Shown here piece by piece: positions 24,203 to 31,142 of a stretch of DNA of 43,426 bases. Each line of letters begins with the position of its first letter. The stretch's first letter is position 1. The stretch comes from an uncultured Kiritimatiellota bacterium (GTDB lineage Bacteria > Verrucomicrobiota > Kiritimatiellia > RFP12 > UBA1067), in assembly GCA_934635385.1 (NCBI GenBank), contig CAKTZI010000031.1, positions 1 to 43,426 of the forward strand. The letters are read 5' to 3'. A program made the position numbers and the translations under genes. The notes beneath the pieces were generated by a model. The model searched no databases and was not told where the DNA came from. It saw only the letters and a program-made list of their open reading frames with translations.

Positions 24203-26098
24203 TCAGTCCCACTCCACTCGGAACAGGGCCGTGTCCGGCGTGCCAAACTCAAAGTCAAACGAATCGGCGCCCTCCGCGACGACGCGGTTCGACCACAGCT
24301 CCGTCACGCGCGCCGCGCGGAACGGCAGGCGGATCGTGCGCCGCCCGCCGGCGGCGGCGTGGACGGAGAGGAGCCGCCCATCCGTCGCGACCGGCAGCTC
24401 GGCGTCCGCGTAGAAGTGGACGCCCGCCCGTTCCTGGACGCGCCGCAGGAGCGGCATGTCCACATCCGCATAATCCGCCACGTAGGCGATTCGGCAGCCG
24501 TTGCGTTCCGACCAGCCGAGCCCCTTCGTGCCGAAGGCCGTGCCCGTCAGCTCGCGCACGCGCGCCACGTCCAGCGTCCGCCCGTCGCTGATGCCGGGCG
24601 CATAGACGAACAGGGCCGTCTTGCCAGGACGGAACACCTCGCGTTCCAGCCGCGCGCGGCGCTCGGGCGTCAGGAGGAAGGTCGCGGGAAAGATGAAGAG
24701 GCGCACCGCCGACAGGTCGACCGCGCCGAGGTCGTCGAACGAATACGCCTCGAACGCCGCGCCCGTCCGGTTCAGCTCCGAGCGCAGGCGCTGGTACAGC
24801 AGGGGCGTGTACCGGTGCCGGTCGTTGACGTGCAGCAGCGACTGCGGATCGACGATCAGCGCCGTGTCCGGGACGAACGCGCGGCGTCCCGCCTCAGACG
24901 ACCAGATCGCCTTGGCGCGCGCGAGCGTCTCCATCTGCGCGTCGGTCGAGAAGAACCCGCCCCACATGTCGAAGCACCAGAGCGATTCGCCCATGACGGT
25001 CGCGAAGCCCGTCTCGCGCTTCAGGCCCGCCAGGATCTCCGCCTCGGTCTTCCACATCTTGTCCGCGCCGGGCGTGATCGAGGCGTGCGGCGACCGGGAG
25101 CCCGTCATCCAGTGGTCGATCTCATGCACCCACGTCTTCCCGTAGCGGCGGCACGTGCCGTGTACGCCCATGAAGCCCGTGCCCGAACCCATCGGACGGT
25201 CAAAGTAGCTGCCGGGGCTGATGAAGAAGTCGAGGTCCGGCGAGGCGAACACCTTCTCGTAGCCCAGGTGGCCGTAGCTCGTCAGGGCGCCGCTCCACAG
25301 CTGCAGCACGTAGCCGAAGAAGACGCCCAGCTTGCGTTCCGCAGGGATGACCTCGCGCGCCTTGGCCGCGAAGCGGACGATCGCGTCCGCGACGGTCTCG
25401 TTCGAGAACGCGGCATAGTCCAGCTCCACCCGCTCGCACGACGGGTCGCGGATGAAGTTGTCGAACGTGGCGCGCCGCAGGCGGTCGAGCGTCGGCACAG
25501 GCGCGGGCGCAAGGCCCTTCGCCTGCCGCCAGGCGTTCCACTTCGCCGTCTTGTTCGGCGAGGCGTACCAGTCCGAGACGTCCATCCACTCGGTCGTCAT
25601 GCCGCAGGCGAGGACATAGCCCAGCACGCGGTCGGCATAGCGCGACTCGACGTGCGCGAGGAACAGGCGCAGGTAGGTCTCCGTCTCCGCGCGCCACTTG
25701 TCCGAGCAGAGGGCGTTCGAGAGCCCGCAGAAGGAGTCGTAGCCCTGAAGGCCCAGGCGACGGTACATCCAGTACGGCGTGTTGAGATCGACCATGCAGA
25801 TGAACCGGACGTTCGGGTTGACGGCAATCACCTCGTCGAACTGGCGGTCGATCGCCGCCGTGTCAACCGACCCCCACCACGTCCAGTTCGGCGGATAGGC
25901 GCAGTAGGGCGAGCCCAGCAGGTTGTACGTGTTCGCCGGGAAGAGCGTGACGACGTTGACGCCCGCCCGCGCGGCGAAGCGGCGCATCGCGTCATGCTCG
26001 GGCAGGAACGAGCGGTAGGCGAAGAACGGGAACTCGTGCGCGGCCAGGGCCGAAGCGGCGAACAGGGAAAGCGCGACGAGGCAGGCGGCCCGCCGCAC
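24203..26098 (-). CDS. secreted GH-A-like TIM-barrel glycosidase (family uncertain)
   Basis: About 631 residues from GTG 26098, with a signal peptide (RRAACLVALSLFAASALA). Residues ~20-400 look like a TIM barrel, with GMTTEWMDVSDWY (candidate acid/base) and MGESLWCFDMWGG (candidate nucleophile) at the right spacing for clan GH-A. Residues ~420-560 resemble the glutamine-amidotransferase-like domain of GH42-type enzymes (ALIVDPQSLLHVND, LFIFPATFLLTPE), and a small beta domain ends the protein. The GTG lacks a Shine-Dalgarno. The frame is open further upstream through the C11 tract, and removing one C would link it to ATG 26258, so the true start is unresolved. It is the first gene of a three-gene operon. 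Confidence 0.65.
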   Translation of the reverse strand: MRRAACLVALSLFAASALAAHEFPFFAYRSFLPEHDAMRRFAARAGVNVVTLFPANTYNLLGSPYCAYPPNWTWWGSVDTAAIDRQFDEVIAVNPNVRFICMVDLNTPYWMYRRLGLQGYDSFCGLSNALCSDKWRAETETYLRLFLAHVESRYADRVLGYVLACGMTTEWMDVSDWYASPNKTAKWNAWRQAKGLAPAPVPTLDRLRRATFDNFIRDPSCERVELDYAAFSNETVADAIVRFAAKAREVIPAERKLGVFFGYVLQLWSGALTSYGHLGYEKVFASPDLDFFISPGSYFDRPMGSGTGFMGVHGTCRRYGKTWVHEIDHWMTGSRSPHASITPGADKMWKTEAEILAGLKRETGFATVMGESLWCFDMWGGFFSTDAQMETLARAKAIWSSEAGRRAFVPDTALIVDPQSLLHVNDRHRYTPLLYQRLRSELNRTGAAFEAYSFDDLGAVDLSAVRLFIFPATFLLTPERRARLEREVFRPGKTALFVYAPGISDGRTLDVARVRELTGTAFGTKGLGWSERNGCRIAYVADYADVDMPLLRRVQERAGVHFYADAELPVATDGRLLSVHAAAGGRRTIRLPFRAARVTELWSNRVVAEGADSFDFEFGTPDTALFRVEWD

Positions 26099-26116
26099 GC
26101 GCCGAGGCCACGCGCA

Positions 26117-26359
26117 GACGGCCTCTCCGAGGCCCTCAGCGCGCGCGGCTATGAATGGGGGGGGGGGTACTAATACCGCCCGCAAACGGCCACAGGTCGC
26201 CCTCCGCCGCGTCTGCAGCAAACGGCGTCCAACCGAGTCTCGTTCTCATCTTGCGCATCGTCGAAAAATCTTTCTTCTGTCAGTCAGCGGACAGTATACC
26301 AAATTTTCCGCCGAAGGTAGTTCTCATATGCGCAAAAATTTTACGCTCAATTTGCGCAA
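26117..26359 (-). promoter_or_regulatory. shared promoter/leader element, copy B
   Basis: On the minus strand, 26293-26359 aligns with 10890-10956 and ends in TTTGGTATACT. The leader contains GATTTTTCGACGATGCGCA, GCAGACGCGGCGGAGGGC, a C11 run and the hairpin GGCCTC-GGA-GAGGCC. It drives the GH-like/GH28-like/passenger operon. The stretch 26099-26379 holds no separate gene. Confidence 0.65.
26157..26167. repeat. G11 homopolymer, tract B
   Basis: Eleven G on the plus strand, at the same relative place in the leader as tract A. Loss of one base would join ATG 26258 to the frame of the downstream glycosidase gene. Confidence 0.8.
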
Positions 26360-26379
26360 TCCAGATGACCTGACGGCGG

Positions 26380-27573
26380 TCAGACGAGCTGGGAAAAGAA
26401 CGTGCGCGCCGAGACAATCATCGGATCCGCACAGTCAAAGACGTCCCGATCGACAAACGGCTCATCGCACACGACCTGGAAGGCGTGCGGCGCGCGTGTG
26501 ACACGCTGGAAATGCAGCAGCGCAGGAGACAGCGTGTCCCGCCCCTTCTTCGCCTCCACCAAGAGCCAAGGCTTCTGGTCGCGCACCACGGCGAAATCGA
26601 CTTCGCGCTTCTGCTTGTCCCTCAGATAGCACAGCTCGAAATCGCCCAGACCCAGATCAGTCCAGCACTCCACGGCCTTCAGCAGATGGCAGGCCGTCAT
26701 CGTCTCGAAGCGCTTCCCTTCGTCCGCCACAAGCGCCCAGTCGCGCAAGAACCATTTGGGCGTCTTGCGAATGGAGTTCTCGATGTTCTTGAAGTAGGGG
26801 CGGACCTCAAAGCCGTAATAGAGGTGCTTGAGAATGCCAACCCAGCTCTTGACGGTCTTCTCGTCGATCTTGACTTCGTTTCCGAGCGACGCATAGACGA
26901 TCTGCTCGCCCGAACGGTTCGACAGGATCTCCATCAGCGCCGCAAGCTGGTCCAGCTGCACGATGTGGGACAAGTCGCGGACATCCTCTCGCAGAAGCTG
27001 TTCGCGGCGCATCGCATTCCAGCGACGGGCAAACAACCGACTGCCCTTGAGAAAGGGTTCCGGGAACCCCCCAAGCGTCCAAAGCGTCTGCCAGGCATCC
27101 TCGCCTATCGCCTTCGGCGTCCGTCGGATCCGTTCGTCGGGAAGTGACACGTCCAACAGTTCGGCAACCGACAGGGGATGCACGCGATAGGGGAAATAAC
27201 GGCCCATCATGCTGTCACCGCCACGCCTGTAGACATCCATGCGCGCCGATCCCGTGGCCAAGACCCGCACACGGTCTTCGTAGTCGTCGAAAAAGCCCTT
27301 GAGGAACTGCTTCCATCGCTTGTACTTGTGGATTTCGTCGAAGGCAATCACCAAAGGGCTTTCACGGACGACATCCAGTGCACACCGCGCCGCCACTTTT
27401 TGCTGACCGGCGAGGATGTCGAGCCGCGCACGGTCGTCATCCCAGTTGAGGTAAACCTGCGCATGCGCCTTGGCAACGGTTGTCTTTCCCGACTGGCGCG
27501 GGCCGCTCAAAAACGCCATCTGGCGATACGACTGGAGATGGTATTCGACGAGCCTGTCATAGATGCGTTTCAT
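26380..27573 (-). CDS. AAA_14/DUF4143 ATPase
   Basis: A 397-residue cytoplasmic protein of the AAA_14 plus DUF4143 type, a common family of ATPases without settled function. The Walker A motif is SGPRQSGKTTVAK (residues ~23-35) and the Walker B motif LVIAFDEIHKY; GSARMDVYRRGGDS is the sensor-like segment. The DUF4143 part has KTPKWFLRDWAL and the nuclease-like REVDFAVVRD...LLVEAKKG near the end. TATAAT (27584-27589) lies 10 bp before the ATG and no Shine-Dalgarno is present. It is a single-gene unit between the shared leader element and the duplicated membrane protein gene. It looks intact. Confidence 0.85.
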   Translation of the reverse strand: MKRIYDRLVEYHLQSYRQMAFLSGPRQSGKTTVAKAHAQVYLNWDDDRARLDILAGQQKVAARCALDVVRESPLVIAFDEIHKYKRWKQFLKGFFDDYEDRVRVLATGSARMDVYRRGGDSMMGRYFPYRVHPLSVAELLDVSLPDERIRRTPKAIGEDAWQTLWTLGGFPEPFLKGSRLFARRWNAMRREQLLREDVRDLSHIVQLDQLAALMEILSNRSGEQIVYASLGNEVKIDEKTVKSWVGILKHLYYGFEVRPYFKNIENSIRKTPKWFLRDWALVADEGKRFETMTACHLLKAVECWTDLGLGDFELCYLRDKQKREVDFAVVRDQKPWLLVEAKKGRDTLSPALLHFQRVTRAPHAFQVVCDEPFVDRDVFDCADPMIVSARTFFSQLV

Positions 27574-27583
27574 TAGGACGCAT

Positions 27584-27592
27584 ATTATAGCA
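27584..27592 (-). promoter_or_regulatory. extended -10 promoter, AAA_14 gene
   Basis: TGCTATAAT on the minus strand, 10 bp before the ATG at 27573. No Shine-Dalgarno is visible. Confidence 0.6.
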
Positions 27593-27615
27593 GAACGGTC
27601 GCATCCGAATCAATG

Positions 27616-27677
27616 CCAAAGCGGAGTCGCCTCCGCTTTGGTAATTACCAAAACGGAATTTGCTCCGCTTTGGTAAT
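27616..27677 (-). terminator. two hairpins sharing the CCGCTTTGGTAAT word
   Basis: 27616-27641 is a perfect 11-bp stem (CCAAAGCGGAG, 4-nt loop), and 27644-27677 is a 14-position stem with one mismatch. CCGCTTTGGTAAT occurs twice. They follow the stop of membrane protein copy 2, probably ending its transcript, and lie upstream of the AAA_14 promoter. Confidence 0.55.
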
Positions 27678-27697
27678 CAGCGTCAGAGGACGGCCTT

Positions 27698-27976
27698 TCA
27701 GTATTCGCTTTCCTCTACGTCGGCCATCTGCAGCTCGCGGAGCTGCCGGGCCTGTGAGAGGGAGATGACCCCAAGGACGACCAAGGCCACGGACAGGATG
27801 ACGTACCCCGCCGAGATCGCCCACGGCCACCAGTTCCACGGGTCGTCGCCGATCACGCGATACGGGCGTATGCCCTGCCTGCGCAGCTTCGCATACGCAT
27901 CCGCCCGGTCTCGCGCGGCGATCTCGCCCGCGTGACTGACGTTCGCACGATCCTGATAGAGGTACTTGTAGTTCAA
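27698..27976 (-). CDS. small single-pass membrane protein, copy 2
   Basis: A 92-residue near-twin of the protein at 16943-17221, differing only by Lys/Arg at 33, Arg/Trp near 50 and Ile/Val near 86. It has the same TTG start, hydrophilic N-terminal domain, transmembrane helix and EESEY tail. The -10 is TATGAT here, 9 bp before the start, weaker than TATAAT in copy 1. No gene is coupled to it: hairpins follow directly. The reading frame is intact, so the copy may still be expressed. Function is unknown. Confidence 0.6.
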   Translation of the reverse strand: MNYKYLYQDRANVSHAGEIAARDRADAYAKLRRQGIRPYRVIGDDPWNWWPWAISAGYVILSVALVVLGVISLSQARQLRELQMADVEESEY

Positions 27977-27985
27977 AGTCTGCGT

Positions 27986-27994
27986 ATCATAGCA
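27986..27994 (-). promoter_or_regulatory. extended -10 promoter, membrane protein copy 2
   Basis: TGCTATGAT on the minus strand, 9 bp before the TTG at 27976. The -10 is changed at one position from copy 1. Confidence 0.5.
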
Positions 27995-28007
27995 AAAATC
28001 CTTGAAC

Positions 28008-28036
28008 CCGCCGCGAGTCGCACCCCCTCGCGGCGG
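28008..28036 (-). terminator. terminator of the decarboxylase operon
   Basis: A perfect 10-bp stem, CCGCCGCGAG / CTCGCGGCGG with a 9-nt loop, lies 28 bp after the last stop codon. It is followed on the minus strand by GTTCAAGGATTTTTG. Confidence 0.65.
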
Positions 28037-28064
28037 ATTACGCCCCTCTTCCGCCGTGCGGCGT

Positions 28065-28178
28065 TCAGTCCTTCTTCTCGGACGGGGCTTCCTTGCCGTC
28101 CGCCAGCTTGCCCATGATGACCATGCCGATCACGGCGGCGATGGAGAGTGCGACGATTGCGATGAGTCGACCTGTCAT
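28065..28178 (-). CDS. 37-residue membrane protein in the decarboxylase operon
   Basis: A very short gene: a start of MTGRL, one transmembrane helix (IAIVALSIAAVIGMVIMG) and a charged tail (KLADGKEAPSEKKD). AGGAA lies 7-8 bases before the ATG at 28178, and a strong terminator follows. It is 65 bp downstream of OadB, so it is likely the last gene of the operon. Some sodium-pump decarboxylases carry an extra small subunit, so an accessory role in the membrane complex is plausible, but there is no sequence match I can name. Confidence 0.55.
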   Translation of the reverse strand: MTGRLIAIVALSIAAVIGMVIMGKLADGKEAPSEKKD

Positions 28179-28189
28179 GTGTTGTTCCT

Positions 28190-28229
28190 GTTGAGAGGTT
28201 GAGAAGTTGAGAGGGTGAGGGTTGAGAGT
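28190..28229. repeat. GTTGAGAG minisatellite
   Basis: Four to five imperfect 8-10 bp units of GTTGAGAG fill the gap between the OadB gene and the 37-residue gene. Non-coding. Confidence 0.6.
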
Positions 28230-28243
28230 TTTTTTGGTGGGGG

Positions 28244-29734
28244 TCAACGGCAGAGGGTGTAGAGGACGCCCGCGACGACGGCGGAGCCGATCACGCCCGA
28301 GACGTTCGGCCCCATCGCCTGCATGAGGACGTAGTTCGCCGGATCGTCCGCGAGCGCGACCTTGTTCGAGACGCGCGCGGCCATCGGCACGGCCGAGACG
28401 CCCGCCGAGCCGATCAGCGGATTGATGCGGTTCTCCTTCTTGCAGAAGAGGTTCATGATCTTCGCCATGACGACGCCGCCCGCCGTGCCGACGCAGAACG
28501 CGATGAGGCCGAGCGCGAGAATCGCGAGCGTCTGGCCCGACAGGAACTTCTCGCACGCGAGCTTCGAGCCGACCGCGAGGCCGAGCATGATCGTCACGAT
28601 GTTGATGAGCGCGTTGGACATCGTGTCCGCGATGCGCGAGACGGACGCGCCGACCTCGCGGGCGAGGTTGCCGAGCATGAGCGCGCCGATGAGCGGCACG
28701 GCCGACGGCAGGAGGATCGCGCAGAGGAGCAGGACGACGAGCGGGAAGGCGACCTTCTCGATCTTCGTGACGTTGCGCAGCTGCGGCATCTTGATGAGAC
28801 GCTCCTCCTTCGTCGTCAGCGCCTTCATGATCGGCGGCTGGATGATCGGCACGAGCGCCATGTAGGAGTACGCGGCGACCGCGATCGCGCCGAGGAGATC
28901 CGGGGCGAGACGCGACGTGAGCCAGATGGCCGTCGGGCCGTCCGCGCCGCCGATGATGCCGATGGAACTCGCCTCCTTGAGGCCGAAGCCGAGATCCGGG
29001 AAGAGCGCCGTGAGGCCAAGCGCGCCGAACAGCGCGAAGAAGATGCCGAACTGCGCCGCGCCGCCGAGAAGCGCCGACTTGGGACTCGCGATCAGCGGCC
29101 CGAAGTCCGTCATCGCGCCGACGCCCATGAAGATGACGATCGGGAAGACGCCCGTGTCGATGCCGAACCTGAAGAAGTAGTGCAGGAAGCCGCCCGGCTC
29201 GACCACGCCGCCGGTCATCGTCGGCACACCGCTCGCGAGGAACGAGATCACGCCGTCATGCATCATCGCAGGGGCCGTGATGCCCGACAGCGGACAGTTC
29301 GCGAGCAGGCCACCAAAGCCGATCGGCAGCAGCAGCAGCGGCTCGAAGCCCTTCACGATCGCGAGGTACATGAGGATGAGGCAGACCGGGATCATGATCA
29401 GCTGTCCGAGGCCGTAGGGCATCCCGAAGAGCGTCCGCACCGGATGCCCCGCGACGAAGTTCCCCACGTCGTCGAAGTAGCCGCCATGCCACTTCAGGTC
29501 CTTGTCGTAATAGCCGTTGCGGTTCGCCGCAAGCGGCTTCGCCTCAGGTCGGTCGGACTCGGCGAAGTCGCCCGTGATGTACGCGGGCGCCGCGCGCTCG
29601 AGGAAGCCGGCAATGCCCGTCTCCCCGCCAAGATCCCAGACCTTGCCGACCGTCGTCAGCCAGTTTTCGCCTTCGGCGGCCCGCGCACCGCACGCGCACC
29701 CCGCCAGAGCCAGCATCATCAGAAACTTCTTCAT
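28244..29734 (-). CDS. oadB: sodium-translocating decarboxylase beta subunit, with N-terminal extension
   Basis: The integral-membrane beta subunit of biotin-dependent Na+-pump decarboxylases (oxaloacetate, methylmalonyl-CoA or glutaconyl-CoA type). It decarboxylates carboxybiotin and exports Na+. At 496 residues it exceeds the usual ~375-435 because of a start that looks like a signal peptide (MKKFLMMLALAGCACGARA) and about 90 extra residues before the first conserved membrane helices. Conserved functional segments are GIIGGADGPTAIW (the essential Asp region) and NPLIGSAGVSAVPMAARVSN. ATG at 29734 was chosen because AGGA lies 7 bases upstream; the ATG two codons earlier is too close. It follows OadG by 14 bp. 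The substrate is undetermined because the carboxyltransferase subunit is not in this window. Confidence 0.9.
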   Translation of the reverse strand: MKKFLMMLALAGCACGARAAEGENWLTTVGKVWDLGGETGIAGFLERAAPAYITGDFAESDRPEAKPLAANRNGYYDKDLKWHGGYFDDVGNFVAGHPVRTLFGMPYGLGQLIMIPVCLILMYLAIVKGFEPLLLLPIGFGGLLANCPLSGITAPAMMHDGVISFLASGVPTMTGGVVEPGGFLHYFFRFGIDTGVFPIVIFMGVGAMTDFGPLIASPKSALLGGAAQFGIFFALFGALGLTALFPDLGFGLKEASSIGIIGGADGPTAIWLTSRLAPDLLGAIAVAAYSYMALVPIIQPPIMKALTTKEERLIKMPQLRNVTKIEKVAFPLVVLLLCAILLPSAVPLIGALMLGNLAREVGASVSRIADTMSNALINIVTIMLGLAVGSKLACEKFLSGQTLAILALGLIAFCVGTAGGVVMAKIMNLFCKKENRINPLIGSAGVSAVPMAARVSNKVALADDPANYVLMQAMGPNVSGVIGSAVVAGVLYTLCR

Positions 29735-29748
29735 TGTCATTTCCTTTC

Positions 29749-30186
29749 TTATCCCACAATGGCGAGCGTGTCGCCTGTCGCGACCTTGTCCGTCGCGGCG
29801 ACGAGCATCGTGACCGTCCCGTCGCACGGCGCGGAGAACGGCGTCTCCATCTTCATGACGTCCATGACCAGCAGCTCGTCGCCCTTCGCGACGCGCGACC
29901 CGTTCGCCGCCGTGATGCGCAGCACCGTCCCCGGCACGGGCGCAATCACCTTCTCGCCCGCACCCGACGCGGCGGGCACCGCGCCCGCATTCGCCTGTTG
30001 CGGCGTGGCGGGCGTTGCCGCCGCCGTACGCTTCGCCTTCTTCGGCGCCTCGTCGGGAATCACGTAGTCGAAGCGCGAGACGAAATTGCTCGCCTTCTCG
30101 GAAATGACGATCAGCACCCAGAGGAACAGGTAGACGATGCCCATTCCCGCGACCATCAGCACAACACCTTGCCCTAATACGGCCAT
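29749..30186 (-). CDS. OadG-type gamma subunit fused to a biotinyl domain
   Basis: A 145-residue protein joining an N-terminal membrane anchor (residues ~5-30, OadG-like) through an Ala/Pro-rich linker (~45-78) to a biotin carrier domain (~79-145). The biotin-accepting lysine is Lys112 in VMDVMKMETPF, with VMKM in place of the commoner AMKM. In this pump family the carrier shuttles the carboxyl group from the carboxyltransferase to OadB. The ATG follows the stop of the upstream anti-sigma-like gene by one base and has no clear Shine-Dalgarno, so translation is probably coupled. OadB follows 14 bp later. Confidence 0.85.
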   Translation of the reverse strand: MAVLGQGVVLMVAGMGIVYLFLWVLIVISEKASNFVSRFDYVIPDEAPKKAKRTAAATPATPQQANAGAVPAASGAGEKVIAPVPGTVLRITAANGSRVAKGDELLVMDVMKMETPFSAPCDGTVTMLVAATDKVATGDTLAIVG

Positions 30187-30187
30187 T

Positions 30188-30502
30188 TTAGTCTTCTTCT
30201 TTCTTTTTGCTTGTTTTCACGCGTTTGAAACACTCGCGAAAGACGCCCAGCAGCATCCAGCCGGACACCTCTTCCTTCGGCCCCTCCGGATGCGCCGCAA
30301 TGAGCTGCGCCTCCCCGATGGGCTTCGCCTCCTCCGGCCCCAGAAAGCCGACGCAGGCGATCGAGCCGACAATCAGGACGGCGATCGCCGCCAATACCTT
30401 CGCGCGACGTTCGCGCCGGCGGCGCAGACGAATGCGCGCAATCAGCCGATCGGCGAAGTCCGCCGGCAGGCGCTTTTCAGTGATTTCTGGACAGCAGTCC
30501 AT
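30188..30502 (-). CDS. putative membrane-anchored anti-sigma factor
   Basis: A 104-residue protein with a cytoplasmic, basic N-terminal part (MDCCPEI, then ADRLIARIRLRRRRERR), one transmembrane helix (VLAAIAVLIVGSIACVGFLG, ~45-63) and a C-terminal part rich in Lys/Glu. It overlaps the end of the ECF sigma gene by 26 bp. That arrangement, size and topology suggest the cognate anti-sigma factor, but the zinc-binding HxxxCxxC motif of many anti-sigma domains is absent; only a Cys pair is present near the start. The ATG at 30502 is chosen over upstream starts that lie well inside the sigma gene. Confidence 0.5.
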   Translation of the reverse strand: MDCCPEITEKRLPADFADRLIARIRLRRRRERRAKVLAAIAVLIVGSIACVGFLGPEEAKPIGEAQLIAAHPEGPKEEVSGWMLLGVFRECFKRVKTSKKKEED

Positions 30503-31001
30503 GCAGTACCTCCCTTGCCTTGTGAAGCCTTGACTTGACGGTGCCCTCCGGGACGCCCAGTTCACGGGCGATCTCCTCGACGGGCTTACCCTCGAAATAC
30601 CTTCTCTTCACGACGAAGCGCAACGGCTCGGACACGCTGCCGACCGCCGTGCGCAACGCCTCGATCCCCGAATCCGCGACAAGCTCGGAGAAAAACGGAT
30701 CGGGACGTTCCGGCAGGTCGAGCGCGCCGCCGACCGACACGATCTCGACGCGGCGCTTTCGCAGATCCATTCGCCGGAAATTGAGCTGGATCGTGTACAG
30801 CCAGTTGAAGAAGTCGCCCGTGTCCTGATATTTCGCAATCTTGCGGATCGCCTGGTCGAACGTGCGGAACACGAGGTCTTCCGCGTCGTGGTCGTTACGG
30901 CACAACAAGAGAGCGGTGGCAAAAAGTCGGTCTCCGTACTCGGAAACGAGCCGTTTTGCCCCGCTTTCCATATCTTTTCTGATTTCCAACCAGATTTCCA
31001 T
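30477..31001 (-). CDS. ECF RNA polymerase sigma factor
   Basis: A 174-residue sigma-70 family ECF protein with regions sigma2 and sigma4 only. Sigma2 includes LFATALLLCRNDHDAEDLVFRTF and FFNWLYTIQLNFRRMDLRKRR. Sigma4 has the helix-turn-helix region EGKPVEEIARELGVPEGTVKSRLHKA (given in pieces: EEIARELG, PEGTVKSRLHKA). A linker of about 35 residues separates them. The start at 31001 has no Shine-Dalgarno; ATG at 30971 (before ESGAKR) is an alternative. It heads an operon with an anti-sigma-like gene and the sodium-pump genes. No clear promoter was found upstream, and an ECF-type GAAC box at the expected spacing was not convincing. Confidence 0.85.
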   Translation of the reverse strand: MEIWLEIRKDMESGAKRLVSEYGDRLFATALLLCRNDHDAEDLVFRTFDQAIRKIAKYQDTGDFFNWLYTIQLNFRRMDLRKRRVEIVSVGGALDLPERPDPFFSELVADSGIEALRTAVGSVSEPLRFVVKRRYFEGKPVEEIARELGVPEGTVKSRLHKAREVLHGLLSRNH

Positions 31002-31073
31002 GCGACTGCGAGAACGTCGTGCTGTTCATAGACGTAAATGCAGGGTCGTCGCCGCAGGTTCACGCAGAATGCA

Positions 31074-31107
31074 AAAAGTCGCCCCGCACGCGAACGGGAC
31101 GACTTTT
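31074..31107. terminator. bidirectional intrinsic terminator
   Basis: AAAAGTCGCCCCG / CGGGACGACTTTT, a 13-position stem with one mismatch and an 8-nt loop. T runs follow on both strands, the longer on the minus strand, where it ends the exonuclease gene transcript. Confidence 0.75.
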
Positions 31108-31142
31108 CGGCAACGGCGCCTGTCGCGCGACAGCCCGCCGGC

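Larger units (their letters stand above)
27696..28002. repeat. ~307-bp duplicated segment, copy 2
   Basis: Partner of 16941-17248. Differences are scattered substitutions plus a one-base indel just upstream of the TTG start. No transposase or terminal repeats flank it. Confidence 0.85.

Noticed and set aside
16941..28002. Insertion sequence explaining the duplicated segment
   Set aside because: The unit has no transposase, no terminal inverted repeats and no direct target repeats.
31002..31070. ECF-type autoregulated promoter before the sigma gene
   Set aside because: A GAAC box is present, but no matching -10 at 16-17 bp spacing was found.
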